Source: an uncultured Clostridia bacterium (GTDB taxonomy: Bacteria > Bacillota > Clostridia > Oscillospirales > Feifaniaceae). Taken from it: a stretch of 64,000 nt of DNA. The notes beneath the pieces are model-generated. The model was given only the letters and a program-made list of their open reading frames with translations, was not told where the DNA came from and did no database searches. The position numbers were made by a program, and so were the translations under genes. The DNA is taken from assembly GCA_944376235.1 (NCBI GenBank), contig CALWCA010000004.1, forward strand, positions 1 to 64,000, read 5' to 3'. This document shows, in pieces, positions 25,633 through 34,477 of this stretch (positions are counted from its first letter, which is position 1; every line of letters begins with the position of its first letter).

Positions 25633-27186
25633 TTATTTTGCATAGTCAATGGCACGGCTCTCCCGAACCAGGTTGACCTTGATTTGACCGGGATATTCCA
25701 TCTCGTCTTCAATCTTTTTGGCGATGTCCCTGGCCAGCAGCGTCAGCTCGTCATCCGACACGGCCTCGGGCTTGACCATGACGCGAATTTCGCGGCCCGC
25801 CTGAATGGCAAAGGAGCGCTCCACGCCCGGAAAGGCGCTCGAGATTTCCTCGAGCTTTTGCAGCCGCTTGATGTAGGCTTCCAAATTTTCCCGACGCGCC
25901 CCGGGACGGGCGGCCGAGACGGCATCTGCCGTCTGAACCAGGCAGGAGACCACAGAAGTGGGCTCCACGTCGCCGTGGTGGGCTTCGATGGCATTGATCA
26001 CTCCTGCAGATTCCTTGTATTTTCGGGCAACGTCTACGCCAATCTGAACGTGGGAGCCTTCAATCTCATGGTCAAGGGCCTTGCCGATGTCGTGCAGCAG
26101 CCCGGCCCGCTTGGCCAGCGTGACGTCGACCCCAAGCTCGGCCGCCATCATGCCGGCAATGTGCGAAACCTCAATGGAGTGCAGCAGCACATTCTGCCCA
26201 TAGCTCGTGCGGTAGCGCAGACGGCCCAGCAGCTTGACAAGCTCGGGATGCAGACCGTAAACCCCGGTCTCGAAGGTGGCGCGCTCGCCCTCCTGCTTGA
26301 TGGTGTTTTCCACGTCCTTGCGCGCCTTTTCCACCGTTTCCTCAATCTTTGCCGGGTGGATGCGCCCGTCGTGCACCAGACGCTCGAGCGCGATGCGGGC
26401 AATCTCGCGGCGCACCGGGTCAAAGCACGAAATGGTGATGGCCTCGGGCGTGTCGTCAATAATCAAATCGACCCCCGTCATGGTTTCAATGGTACGGATG
26501 TTGCGGCCTTCACGGCCGATGATGCGCCCCTTCATCTCGTCGGACGGGAGGGGAACCACCGATACCGTGGCCTCGGCGACAAAGTCCGCCGCGTACCTTT
26601 GAATTGCCATCGTGACAATCTCCCTGGCCCGCTGCTCGCTCTCCTCCTTGGCCCGCTGCTCGCTTTCCTTGATGCGCAGCGCCGACTCGTGCTGAATTTC
26701 CTTTTCCAGGTTGTTTAGCAGATATTCCTTGGCCTGCTCAATGGTAAACCCGGAAATGCGCTCAAGCGTTTCCCATTCCTGACGCCGAAACTCCTCGATT
26801 TCCTCCTTCAGAGCCTCGGCCTCCTTGAGCTTTCGGTTGAGCTTTTCCTCTTTTTGCTCGTAGTTTTCGCTTTTCTTGTCAAGAGATTCCTCTTTTTGCT
26901 GGATGCGTCGTTCCTGCTTGCTGATCTCGCTGCGGCGCTCCTTGAGCTCCTTCTCAGCCTCGGCACGCAGATGAATGGCCTCCTCCTTCGCCTCCAGGGT
27001 TGCTTCTTTTTTCTTTGCCTCCGCACTTTTTATTGCCTCGTTGATAATTCGGCGGGCCTCAACTTCAGCCTGGCCGATTTCAGACTCCGCGACCTTTTTT
27101 CGATATAGGATACCAAAACAAAAAAATGTGCATGAGCACAAAACGGCAACCACCAGATAGGGAAGAACCTGCATCAGAACGTCCAT
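25633..27186 (-). CDS. rny: ribonuclease Y
   Basis: Membrane-anchored endoribonuclease of 517 residues that starts decay of many mRNAs. An N-terminal membrane helix covers about residues 8-27 and a long charged coiled coil extends to about 200. A KH domain follows ([20 protein letters not shown]), then the HD domain with [12 protein letters not shown] and AHHGDVEP. The C-terminus [19 protein letters not shown] is typical. The promoter at 27281-27309 is very good. It pairs with ymdB downstream. Confidence 0.96.
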   Translation of the reverse strand: MDVLMQVLPYLVVAVLCSCTFFCFGILYRKKVAESEIGQAEVEARRIINEAIKSAEAKKKEATLEAKEEAIHLRAEAEKELKERRSEISKQERRIQQKEESLDKKSENYEQKEEKLNRKLKEAEALKEEIEEFRRQEWETLERISGFTIEQAKEYLLNNLEKEIQHESALRIKESEQRAKEESEQRAREIVTMAIQRYAADFVAEATVSVVPLPSDEMKGRIIGREGRNIRTIETMTGVDLIIDDTPEAITISCFDPVRREIARIALERLVHDGRIHPAKIEETVEKARKDVENTIKQEGERATFETGVYGLHPELVKLLGRLRYRTSYGQNVLLHSIEVSHIAGMMAAELGVDVTLAKRAGLLHDIGKALDHEIEGSHVQIGVDVARKYKESAGVINAIEAHHGDVEPTSVVSCLVQTADAVSAARPGARRENLEAYIKRLQKLEEISSAFPGVERSFAIQAGREIRVMVKPEAVSDDELTLLARDIAKKIEDEMEYPGQIKVNLVRESRAIDYAK

Positions 27187-27280
27187 ACAGCACCTCCTAT
27201 CTTCAGTTGTGTCACATATCGCTGATTGCGTGCAATTTCAGAAATTGCACGGCAAATCCCCGCAGGATAGTACAAAATTT

Positions 27281-27309
27281 AGTATAAGGGTTCGCCAACA
27301 CCCTGTCAA
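27281..27309 (-). promoter_or_regulatory. promoter of rny
   Basis: On the minus strand a perfect TTGACA (27304-27309) and TATACT (27281-27286) are separated by 17 bases, giving a leader of about 90 bases. Confidence 0.85.
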
Positions 27310-27329
27310 GCTGGTCATTCACATATTTT

Positions 27330-27357
27330 GCATAATCTTTTGGACAAAGGCCATACT
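27330..27357 (+). promoter_or_regulatory. candidate forespore (sigma-G/F type) promoter of sleB
   Basis: GCATA at 27330-27334 and CATACT at 27352-27357 are separated by 17 bases. This resembles the GnATA ... CATnnTA pattern used by sigma-F and sigma-G in Bacillus and Clostridium. The start codon of sleB is 32 bases downstream. No housekeeping promoter competes on this strand. Confidence 0.6.
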
Positions 27358-27388
27358 GCAGTTGAAACAAAAACCGGGAGGGAAGAAC

Positions 27389-28057
27389 ATGAAACGGTGG
27401 AAACTGGCCGGGATGGCCATGGCCCTTTTTCTGGCCGGCATGCTGCTGACGGCCGGCATGTCTCGGCAGGCGGTGCCCGCCCTGGCGCAGCTCGGATCCT
27501 CAGGGGAGCAGGTGACAAAAATCCAGCAGCGCCTTGCCGAGTTCGGCTATGACGTGGGCGAAGTCGACGGCGTTTTCGGCAGCAAGACAAAAAACGCCGT
27601 CATCAAATTCCAAAAGGACAACGGCCTGACGGCCGACGGCGTGGTGGGCAGCCAGACGCTGGCCGCGCTGGGGCTGTCCGGCACTGCGGGCAGCGTGACG
27701 GCCGACTCGCTTGACCTTGATTTGCTGTCCCGCGTGATCTCGGCGGAGGCCAAGGGCGAGCCCTATGAGGGCCAGGTAGCAGTGGGAGCCGTGATTTTGA
27801 ACCGCATTGAGCACCCCTCCTTCCCCAATACGCTGGCCGGCGTGATTTATCAGGGCGGGGCCTTCGAGTCGGTGTCAAACGGCGAATATCTCAAGGCCGC
27901 AACAGAGAGCTGCATCCGTGCGGCACGCGAGGCCATTGCCGGCAGCGACCCTTCGGGCGGCGCCATCTATTTTTTCAACCCCGCAAAGACCACCAATGAG
28001 TGGATGCACTCGCGCCCCGTGATTGTCACCATCGGCAGGCATGTCTTTTGCAAATGA
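27389..28057 (+). CDS. sleB: spore cortex-lytic enzyme SleB
   Basis: Exported cell-wall hydrolase of 222 residues. A signal peptide covers about residues 1-31. A peptidoglycan-binding domain spans about 34-100, with VTKIQQRLAEFGYDVGEVDG and FQKDNGLTADGVVG. The Hydrolase_2 (SleB/CwlJ) catalytic domain begins near 114 with LLSRVISAEAKGEPYEGQVA, including the conserved glutamate, and ends in YFFNPAKTTNEW. It degrades muramic-lactam cortex during germination. GGGAGGGAAG precedes the ATG at 27389. The usual partner ypeB is not beside it. Confidence 0.92.
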   Translation: MKRWKLAGMAMALFLAGMLLTAGMSRQAVPALAQLGSSGEQVTKIQQRLAEFGYDVGEVDGVFGSKTKNAVIKFQKDNGLTADGVVGSQTLAALGLSGTAGSVTADSLDLDLLSRVISAEAKGEPYEGQVAVGAVILNRIEHPSFPNTLAGVIYQGGAFESVSNGEYLKAATESCIRAAREAIAGSDPSGGAIYFFNPAKTTNEWMHSRPVIVTIGRHVFCK

Positions 28058-28093
28058 TGTGCTCACCCGGCGCAAAATACGTTCCCGGGACAA

Positions 28094-28123
28094 TTGAAAA
28101 GCGCAGCACGGCCATGCTATAAT
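28094..28123 (+). promoter_or_regulatory. promoter of the M24 peptidase gene
   Basis: TTGAAA (28094-28099) and TATAAT (28118-28123) are separated by 18 bases, and TGC before the -10 makes it an extended -10. A 7-base hairpin, cgtctca / tgagacg (28132-28149), lies at the start of the leader. Confidence 0.8.
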
Positions 28124-28173
28124 GTCGGTAACGTCTCACCCTTGAGACGGCAACCGACAAAGGAGTGATTTGC

Positions 28174-29247
28174 GTGAATCAGGAACGTCTCGAGCGCATT
28201 GTTCGGCGCATGAAGGAAGACGGGCTGCCGCAGCTCGTCCTCAGCGATCCCTCCACGATGGAGTATGTCCTGGGCTACCCGCTCTCCCCGATGGAGCGCA
28301 TGTATGCCATGGTGGTGTCCACCGAGCGCGAGCCGGTGCTGCTGCTCAACGACCTCTTTGTCATCCCCGACGGCGTGCCGGTCAAGCAGGTGCGCTACTT
28401 CGACACCGACGACAGCGCCGCCGTACTGGCGGCACAGCTCGACAAGAACAGTGTCTGCGGTGTGGAAAAGACCTTTGTTGCCAAGCTGCTGCTGGCCCTG
28501 CAGGAGAGCGGCGCGGCAAAGGGGTTTGTCAACGCCTCGCCCATCGTCGACACCGTGCGCGCCTGCAAGAGCCCCGACGAGGCTCAGAAAATGCGCGAAA
28601 GCTCGAAGATCAACGATGCCGTCATGGACAGGCTGGTTGCCCATGTCAAAGAGGGCATGACCGAGCTGGAGCTGGCCGACATCATCAAAAATATCTTTGT
28701 CGAGTGCGGTGCGGACAAGGCCGGCTTTGCCATTGTGGCCTTTGGCGCCAATGCCGCAGACCCCCATCACCGCAACGACAATACCCGCCTCAAGAGCGGC
28801 GACTGCGTGCTCATCGACATGGGCTGCGTCAAAAACGGCTACTATTCGGACATGACCCGCACCTTCTTCTTCAAGACGGTGAGCGACAGGCAAAGAGAGG
28901 TCTACGACCTCGTGCTCAAGGCCAATCTGGACGCCGAGGCCATGGTGGCGCCCGGCGTGCGCTTCTGCGATATCGACAAGGCGGCGCGCGACGTGATCAC
29001 GCAGGGAGGCTACGGCCCGCGCTTCATCCATCGCCTGGGGCACTCCATCGGCATGAACGAACATGAGGCCGGCGACGTCTCCTCGGCCAATCCCGACCCC
29101 GTGCTGCCCGGCATGACCTTCTCCATCGAGCCCGGCATCTACCTGCCCGGTGAGTTCGGCGTGCGCATCGAGGACCTGGTGCTGGTCACGGAAGACGGCT
29201 GCGAGCTGCTCAACTACAACCCCAAGGAGCTGACGGTGCTGGGCTGA
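28174..29247 (+). CDS. M24 family aminopeptidase (Xaa-Pro peptidase type)
   Basis: Pita-bread metallopeptidase of 357 residues. The creatinase-like N-terminal domain covers about 1-125 and the M24 catalytic domain the rest. All five metal ligands are visible: Asp in VLIDMGCV, Asp in YYSDMTRT, His in RLGHSIG, Glu in FSIEPGIY and Glu in VRIEDLV. It removes N-terminal residues next to proline in the cytoplasm. The GTG at 28174 is the likely start, because AAGGAG lies eight bases upstream. The gene has its own promoter and ends in a strong terminator. Confidence 0.92.
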   Translation: MNQERLERIVRRMKEDGLPQLVLSDPSTMEYVLGYPLSPMERMYAMVVSTEREPVLLLNDLFVIPDGVPVKQVRYFDTDDSAAVLAAQLDKNSVCGVEKTFVAKLLLALQESGAAKGFVNASPIVDTVRACKSPDEAQKMRESSKINDAVMDRLVAHVKEGMTELELADIIKNIFVECGADKAGFAIVAFGANAADPHHRNDNTRLKSGDCVLIDMGCVKNGYYSDMTRTFFFKTVSDRQREVYDLVLKANLDAEAMVAPGVRFCDIDKAARDVITQGGYGPRFIHRLGHSIGMNEHEAGDVSSANPDPVLPGMTFSIEPGIYLPGEFGVRIEDLVLVTEDGCELLNYNPKELTVLG

Positions 29248-29317
29248 GCAGGCAGGCCGCTCCTTTAAGGCTGTGCGGCGTGCGGCGGCAGGCCCCGCGC
29301 TGCCCCCGGCGCCCGTT

Positions 29318-29367
29318 AAAAAAGCCCCCTGGTTCCAAACCCATGTTTGGAGCCAGGGGGCTTTTTG
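29318..29367. terminator. strong bidirectional terminator after the M24 gene
   Basis: aaaaaagccccctgg-tccaaac pairs with gtttgga-ccagggggcttttt. T tracts occur on both strands, between the ends of two convergent genes. Confidence 0.9.
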
Positions 29368-29385
29368 TGAAAAGCAGGCTTTTTG

Positions 29386-29493
29386 AAAAAAGGGGGGCGG
29401 CGCCCCCCCTTTTTTTGCGGGCGCCGGGGCAGCGCGGGGTCCCTGCCGGGCGGGCTTTGCCCGCCCGGCAGGGATGGGCAGGCAAAGCCTGCC
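29386..29493. repeat. three further palindromes between convergent genes
   Basis: A second A/T-flanked G-tract hairpin (29386-29417) looks like another bidirectional terminator. It is followed by a perfect 15-base stem, ccctgccgggcgggc / gcccgcccggcaggg (29441-29473), and by ggcaggc / gcctgcc (29477-29493). The series lies at the 3' side of the M20 gene. Confidence 0.75.
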
Positions 29494-29525
29494 TTCCTGC
29501 CGCCGCTTGCCGCCGAGGCGCGGGG

Positions 29526-30797
29526 TCAATCCGGCAGCAGGGCCAGCCATTTGTCGCCGCGCAGCAGGGCGCCGATGGGAGAGGGGTCTGCCGTAAAGCG
29601 GAAGTCCCCGTCAAAGTCCATGAAGTCAAGGGCGTATTGCAGCGTGAGGCAGGCGCCGATGTCCAGCGAGTCCTCGTCGAGGTCAAACTGGACGTTGTGG
29701 TGGTCTGCGCCGGAGCCCTTTTGGGGATTGCGCGTGCCAACAAAGGCGAGCAGCCCCGGTGCGCGCTTGAGATACATGGAAAAGCATTCCGACGCCATCC
29801 AGGGCTCCATGCAGGCAAGCGAGCCCTCGCCAAACAGCTTGACGGCAGCGCCCCGGGCAATGCCGGCACAGACCTCGTTGTTGACGACCGCCATGTCGCG
29901 CGGGGTGTAGCTGTGGCGCCGGCAGGTGGTGCCGTGGCGGCGGCAGGCGTCGCGCAGGGCAGCGTCAATGGCCGTGACCCAGAAGGCGCCCACCTTGTCA
30001 AAATCGAGAATACGGCAGGTTCCGGAAAAGGTCAGCGCGGGCGGCACGATGTTGGAGGCGGTGCCCGCGTGGATGCTGCCGATGGAGAAGGTCACGGGAT
30101 AGTAGGGGTTGGCGCGCTGTCCCTTGAGCAGCAGCACCGACTGGTAAAAGTCCAGGAAAGTGTTGAGAGGGTTGTTGGCAAGGTCGGGCCGGCTGCCGTG
30201 GCCGCTTTTCCCTTCAATGGTATAGGAAAAGCTGAAGGGGCCCGACATGCGCGGCCCCGCCTCCACCGACACCTTTCCGGTGTCAAGGCCCGCCATGAGA
30301 TGCAGCGCCCAGGCCCCGTCGTAATGCTCGGTGGCGTCGAGCTCCTGCATGAGGGCCTCGATGCCGTCAAACTCCTCCTCCCCGCGCTCAAAGACCAGCA
30401 GGTAGCGCCCTTTGAGCTGCTGACGGTTTTGCTGCAGCAGCCGGGCCACGACCAGTAAAATGGCGGTGTGCCCGTCGTGCCCGCAGGCGTGCATCACGCC
30501 GTCCACGGCCGAGCGGCAGGTGCGGGGCCCTGTCAGGTTACACTCGCTTTCCTGCATGGGCAACGCGTCCATGTCTGCGCGCAGCAGCAGCGTTTTGCCG
30601 GGCAGCGCGCCCTCAACCGTGGCAATAACGCCGCCCTTTTCAATTTCCCTGTGGGGGATGCCGAATCGATCGAGCTCGGCGCAAATGGCTGCAATGGTGC
30701 CGCTCTCCTGCAGCGAGAGCTCGGGGTAGGTGTGGAAGTGCCGGCGCAGACGGCGCAAATCGTCGCGGCAGCCGGCGACCAGGGAAGAGACGTTCAT
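29526..30797 (-). CDS. M20 family amidohydrolase/peptidase
   Basis: Zinc amidohydrolase of about 423 residues, similar to N-acyl-amino-acid and indole-acetyl-amino-acid hydrolases. Motifs seen are RRHFHTYPELS, RADMDALPMQ, the metal-binding MHACGHDGHTA, the catalytic GEEEFDG, and GKSGHGSRPDLANNP at the dimerisation domain. It probably frees amino acids from N-acyl conjugates. ATG 30797 is used as the start; AAAGGAG lies twelve bases upstream, a long spacing, and an in-frame TTG sits too close to it. The gene has its own promoter. Confidence 0.87.
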   Translation of the reverse strand: MNVSSLVAGCRDDLRRLRRHFHTYPELSLQESGTIAAICAELDRFGIPHREIEKGGVIATVEGALPGKTLLLRADMDALPMQESECNLTGPRTCRSAVDGVMHACGHDGHTAILLVVARLLQQNRQQLKGRYLLVFERGEEEFDGIEALMQELDATEHYDGAWALHLMAGLDTGKVSVEAGPRMSGPFSFSYTIEGKSGHGSRPDLANNPLNTFLDFYQSVLLLKGQRANPYYPVTFSIGSIHAGTASNIVPPALTFSGTCRILDFDKVGAFWVTAIDAALRDACRRHGTTCRRHSYTPRDMAVVNNEVCAGIARGAAVKLFGEGSLACMEPWMASECFSMYLKRAPGLLAFVGTRNPQKGSGADHHNVQFDLDEDSLDIGACLTLQYALDFMDFDGDFRFTADPSPIGALLRGDKWLALLPD

Positions 30798-30830
30798 AGG
30801 GCAAGTCAACTCCTTTGCTGCGTTTTTTCT

Positions 30831-30859
30831 ATCCTATCGAATCTGTGCGGTGCCGTCAA
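30831..30859 (-). promoter_or_regulatory. promoter of the M20 amidohydrolase gene
   Basis: On the minus strand TTGACG (30854-30859) and TAGGAT (30831-30836) are 17 bases apart. Confidence 0.65.
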
Positions 30860-31047
30860 GAAAAACTGTGAAGCGGAAAGGGTGCTGGCCGGGCATGAGA
30901 AGACACATGCCGCGACCGGGGAGCACTCGGCCCGCAACCGGTTTTTTAGCAAACCCCAAAGAGCAGGGATAGCCTTATCGGAATGCCCAAAGAAAGGGCT
31001 GGCAGAGTAAAAGAAGCGGCACCCCGGACGAACGGAAGGGGCATTTT
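30860..31047. other. intergenic region with no recognised feature
   Basis: No gene, strong hairpin or promoter is seen between the M20 promoter and the metQ terminator. Confidence 0.5.
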
Positions 31048-31094
31048 CAAAGGGCCGCTTTTTCCTGCCTTGCGGCAGGAAAAAGCGGCCCTTG
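31048..31094 (-). terminator. intrinsic terminator of the metNIQ operon
   Basis: A long, almost perfect stem (agggccgctttttcctgcc / ggcaggaaaaagcggccct) lies about 27 bases after the metQ stop, with TTTGAAAA following on the minus strand. Confidence 0.8.
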
Positions 31095-31120
31095 ATGGAG
31101 AGAAGTCAGGCAGACAACTG

Positions 31121-31981
31121 TTAGAAGGAGGGGACAACGGCGCCCTCGTAGGTGTCCTCGATGAAGGTGCGCACGGTCTCGCTGTGCAGCGACTCAAGCA
31201 GGTCGAGGATGGCCTGATTCTGCTCGTTGCCCTCCTTGGCGCACAGCACGTTGGCATAGGTGGTGGCGGCAAGGGAGTCCTTGTCTTCGATGGCCAGCGC
31301 GTCGGAGGCCTTCAGGCCGGACTGAATGGCAAAATTGCCGTTGATGACGCCGATGTCCGCGTCGGGCAGAGCAATGGGAACCTGAGCAGCCTCAAGCTCG
31401 GTGATTTCATAGTTGTGGGGGTTTTCCTCGATATCCAGCACGGTGGCGTTCAGACCGGCGTCTTCTCTCAGCGTGATCAGGCCGTTGGCTTCGAGCAGCA
31501 GCAGGGCGCGGGCCTCGTTGGTGGCGTCGTTGGGAACGGCGATGGTGGCTCCGTCGGGCAGATCCTCCAAAGAGGTGGTTTTGCCGGCGTAGATGCCGAA
31601 GGGCTCATAGTGCACGGTGCCGACCGAGACAATGCTGGTGCCGTTGGAGGCGTTGAACTCGTCGAGGTAGGGCTGATGCTGGAAGTAGTTGGCGTCCAGA
31701 TCGCCGCCGTCAAGCGCGAGGTTGGGCTGGATATAGTCGGTGTATTCCACGATTTCCAGCGTATAGCCCTTGGCCTCAAAGTCGGCACGGGCGGCTTCCA
31801 GAATCTCGGCATGGGGGGTGATCGAGGCGCCGACCTTCACGGTGACGGGAGTGGTGCCTTCGTTGCCCTCAGTGCCCTCGTTGCCCTCAGTGCCTTCGTT
31901 GCCCTCGTCGGTGGAGCAGGCGCTCAGCGCGATGGCGAATACCAGAACAAGTGCGAGAAGAAGAGAAAGTTTCTTTTTCAT
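31121..31981 (-). CDS. metQ: methionine ABC transporter substrate-binding lipoprotein MetQ
   Basis: NlpA-family lipoprotein of 286 residues. The signal peptide ends in IALSACS, so the lipidated residue is Cys22. A short repetitive linker of GNEGTE units joins the anchor to the binding domain. That domain shows VKVGASITPHAEIL, YIQPNLALDGGDLDANYFQH and a C-terminal VRTFIEDTYEGAVVPSF, as in MetQ. It binds methionine outside the membrane and delivers it to MetI. It is the last gene of metN-metI-metQ, 71 bases after metI, and ends at a strong terminator. Confidence 0.93.
   Translation of the reverse strand: MKKKLSLLLALVLVFAIALSACSTDEGNEGTEGNEGTEGNEGTTPVTVKVGASITPHAEILEAARADFEAKGYTLEIVEYTDYIQPNLALDGGDLDANYFQHQPYLDEFNASNGTSIVSVGTVHYEPFGIYAGKTTSLEDLPDGATIAVPNDATNEARALLLLEANGLITLREDAGLNATVLDIEENPHNYEITELEAAQVPIALPDADIGVINGNFAIQSGLKASDALAIEDKDSLAATTYANVLCAKEGNEQNQAILDLLESLHSETVRTFIEDTYEGAVVPSF
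31855..31910 (-). repeat. tandem repeat encoding the MetQ linker
   Basis: An 18-base unit encoding Gly-Asn-Glu-Gly-Thr-Glu is repeated about three times just after the lipobox. It is a coding microsatellite-like array whose unit number could vary without a frameshift. Confidence 0.8.
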
Positions 31982-32052
31982 GGGTGCATCTCCTTTTCAT
32001 GGCGAATTGATTTGCTTTTTTATTCAAAGAGGCGCCGGCCTCGGGGAAACGC

Positions 32053-32715
32053 TTATCGGATACGCTTGTCAACACGGCGGGAGATTTTCTCGCCCAGCGT
32101 CTGGAAGACAAGCACGATCAGGCTCAAAAATACGACCATGACGGCCAGGATGTCATACTGCTTGCGATAGTAGCCATAGTTGATGGCGATGGCGCCCAGG
32201 CCGCCGCCGCCCACGATACCGGCCATGGCCGAGTATCCCAAAATAGTGGTGGTGGCGATGGTCGCCCCCAGCAGCAGCGAGGGCTTTGCCTCGGGAAGCA
32301 TCACCTTGCAGACAATCTGCAGCGTGGAAGCTCCCATGGACTGCGCCGCCTCCACCACTCCGGCGTCGACTTCCTTGACCGAGCTCTCCACCATGCGCGC
32401 CACAAAGGGGAAGGCCGCAATGAAAAGCGGGGGGATCATGGCGGAAGAGCCGATGGTGGTGCCGATCAGCAGACGCGTGAAGGGGATGAGCAGCATGAGA
32501 AGGATGAGAAAGGGGGCCGCGCGCAAAAAGTTGATGATTGCGCCCAGCACCTTGTTGAGCCTTGGCATGGGATGAATGCCGGCAGGGTCCGAAATGACCA
32601 GCAGCAGCCCGAGCGGAAGGCCGACCAGATAGGCCAGTGCCGTGGAGCTCAGCGTCATATAAAAGGTTTCTAGAATCCCCACGCCGACAAGCTGGAGCAT
32701 TTTAGCCGTGAACAT
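32053..32715 (-). CDS. metI: methionine ABC transporter permease MetI
   Basis: Inner-membrane permease of 220 residues with five hydrophobic segments and the EAA loop VEAAQSMGASTLQIV near 145. LRAAPFLILLMLLIPFTRLL is typical of MetI. It forms the channel with MetN and receives methionine from MetQ. AGGAGGAG lies nine bases before the ATG at 32715, which overlaps the end of metN by 14 bases. Confidence 0.94.
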   Translation of the reverse strand: MFTAKMLQLVGVGILETFYMTLSSTALAYLVGLPLGLLLVISDPAGIHPMPRLNKVLGAIINFLRAAPFLILLMLLIPFTRLLIGTTIGSSAMIPPLFIAAFPFVARMVESSVKEVDAGVVEAAQSMGASTLQIVCKVMLPEAKPSLLLGATIATTTILGYSAMAGIVGGGGLGAIAINYGYYRKQYDILAVMVVFLSLIVLVFQTLGEKISRRVDKRIR

Positions 32716-33721
32716 CGATGTTCTCCTCCTGATATGAAACTCCCTGCTGCCTGAGATAGAGCAGCATGCGCGATACCGCAGAAGGGTTGTCGGGAAGCTG
32801 TAAAACGAGCTGGCCGAAGGTTTTTCCGTCGATAATCTGCGTGTTGGCCGATAAGATGTTGACCGGGGCGCCGCAGTCGAGCACCATGTTTGCCACGATG
32901 GGGGCGTCGGTCTTGCTGCCGTCGAAGGACAGCCGCAGCCGCCGGCCTGTGCCGAAGGTCTCCTGGCCTCTGTCGCTTGGATAAATCAGGCGGCGCGCCG
33001 CCTCGCTCTTTGGGTTGAGGAAAATCTCCTCTACCTCTCCGATTTCCTCCACCTGCGACTGGGCCAAAATGGCCACGCGGTGACAAATCTCCTGAATGAC
33101 ACGCATTTCGTGGGTGATGAGCACCACCGTGATCGACAGATTGCGGTTGATGTCCCGCAGCAGCTCCAAAATGGACTGCGTAGTGGCCGGGTCGAGTGCC
33201 GAGGTGGCCTCGTCGCACAACAGCACCTTGGGGTTTGAGGCAAGCGCCCTGGCGATGGCCACCCTCTGCTTCTGGCCGCCTGAGAGCTGCGTGGGATAGG
33301 CGCCCGCCCGGTCGGAAAGGCCCACGATGTCGAGCAGCTCCATCGCCCTCTTTTGCGCCTGCTCCCTGGGCGTGCCGACAAGCTCGAGCGGGAAACAGAC
33401 GTTTTGCAGCGCCGAACGCTGCATGAGCAGATTGAAGGACTGGAAAATCATTCCGATCTGCTGGCGTTCCTGGCGAAGCTGTTTCTGGCTGAGCGTCGTG
33501 AGCTCCACGCCGTCAATGAAAATCTGGCCCTCGGTGGGCTGCTCAAGCAAATTGATGCAGCGCACCAGCGTGGACTTTCCGGCGCCCGACAGCCCGATGA
33601 TGCCGAAAATCTCGCCGCGCCGGATGGACAGGTTGACGTTCTTCAGCGCCGTGACCTCGCCTCCCGAGCCCGAAAATATTTTTGTTAAATTCCTGATTTC
33701 GATAATGGGGGCCTGCTCCAT
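32702..33721 (-). CDS. metN: methionine ABC transporter ATP-binding protein MetN
   Basis: ABC ATPase of 339 residues. Walker A is GLSGAGKST, the signature LSGGQKQR, Walker B VLLCDEATSALD, and the switch histidine lies in LITHEM. After about residue 260 a NIL regulatory domain follows, which in E. coli MetN binds methionine and inhibits transport. The ATG at 33721 follows AAGGAAGG; upstream readings run into the T-box terminator. First gene of the metNIQ operon, with expression expected to depend on the T-box leader. Confidence 0.95.
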   Translation of the reverse strand: MEQAPIIEIRNLTKIFSGSGGEVTALKNVNLSIRRGEIFGIIGLSGAGKSTLVRCINLLEQPTEGQIFIDGVELTTLSQKQLRQERQQIGMIFQSFNLLMQRSALQNVCFPLELVGTPREQAQKRAMELLDIVGLSDRAGAYPTQLSGGQKQRVAIARALASNPKVLLCDEATSALDPATTQSILELLRDINRNLSITVVLITHEMRVIQEICHRVAILAQSQVEEIGEVEEIFLNPKSEAARRLIYPSDRGQETFGTGRRLRLSFDGSKTDAPIVANMVLDCGAPVNILSANTQIIDGKTFGQLVLQLPDNPSAVSRMLLYLRQQGVSYQEENIDVHG

Positions 33722-33765
33722 GTGGTAATCAACCTTCCTTTTTGTGACGATAGCGGGAAAGGGCA

Positions 33766-34128
33766 TAAAAAAACCCCCGTCCCCCGCATCAGTCTGATGC
33801 AAGGACGAGAGCATAGCTGCTTCGTGGTACCACCTTGCTTCACACAGACCTCACGGCCTGTGCCTTGACAGGTACGGAAAACCCGGACAAAACCGGCCCT
33901 TCGATACCCTGACGCGATGACGGGCGCACCCGTCGCAACCTGTGCAAAGCTCCTGCATGGGAGGCCCTACAGTCGGCGCGCAGCTCCGAGACCATGTTCG
34001 GCGAACTCTTGCGCACCCCTTCGCACCGACCGGGGCTCTCTGTGCCGCGCCTTTTCGCTTACTCTTCTCTTCATTGCCTTTTGTGGAGATGAACTTGTGA
34101 CGTGCTTGTGACACGTTTGCTGGCGAAT
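33766..34128 (-). promoter_or_regulatory. T-box leader specific for methionine
   Basis: The minus-strand transcript upstream of metN carries a full T-box. The antiterminator core GGTGGTACCACG lies at 33823-33834. It is followed by a terminator stem around gcatcagactgatgc and seven U (33767-33809). The Stem I region holds GAGAAGAGTAAGCG, an AGAGAGCC apical segment and, in GAACATGGTCT, an AUG specifier (33993-33995). Uncharged tRNA-Met would pair with both and allow transcription of metNIQ. The class is well known; the specifier assignment is read from the surrounding GAAc-AUG context. Confidence 0.9.
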
Positions 34129-34134
34129 GAGGCA

Positions 34135-34163
34135 AGTTTACCGCAGCTTGCCCCGTTTGTCAA
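34135..34163 (-). promoter_or_regulatory. promoter of the T-box/metNIQ transcript
   Basis: On the minus strand TTGACA (34158-34163) and TAAACT (34135-34140) are exactly 17 bases apart. The start falls near 34128, just before Stem I. Confidence 0.85.
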
Positions 34164-34477
34164 CAGGGTTGTATCAAGTTTGTGCAACAAGCCGGATTTT
34201 CAGGGGAGTTTCCCGGCCCAACTTGGGCACAACTTCCCGAAAAGGGAGAGTGTTTGAAGAAGAGGCCTGTCCGGCGCTTTTCAGGGGATTTTGCAAAAAG
34301 AAAAGAAAAGGATAGGAGACACCACAAAATTGCCTTAAAAAGTCAACAAAAATAGAGCCTGAAAGAGTGCCGCAAGTGAGTGCGCAGGCAAAACAGGGCA
34401 TCATGCGGGAGGCTTTTCGATCGGGCCGAAACCTTTGCTCTTCTCCAAAAAGCAGGCCGGTGCAGGGGGGGCTGCCC
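34164..34477. other. intergenic region with no recognised gene
   Basis: The stretch between the metNIQ promoter and cloverleaf copy C shows no open frame with a ribosome site and no clear terminator. Confidence 0.5.

Noticed and set aside
31855-31910. Direct repeats as a CRISPR array
   Set aside because: The repeats are coding, contiguous and without spacers; they encode the MetQ linker. No CRISPR-like array occurs elsewhere in the window.
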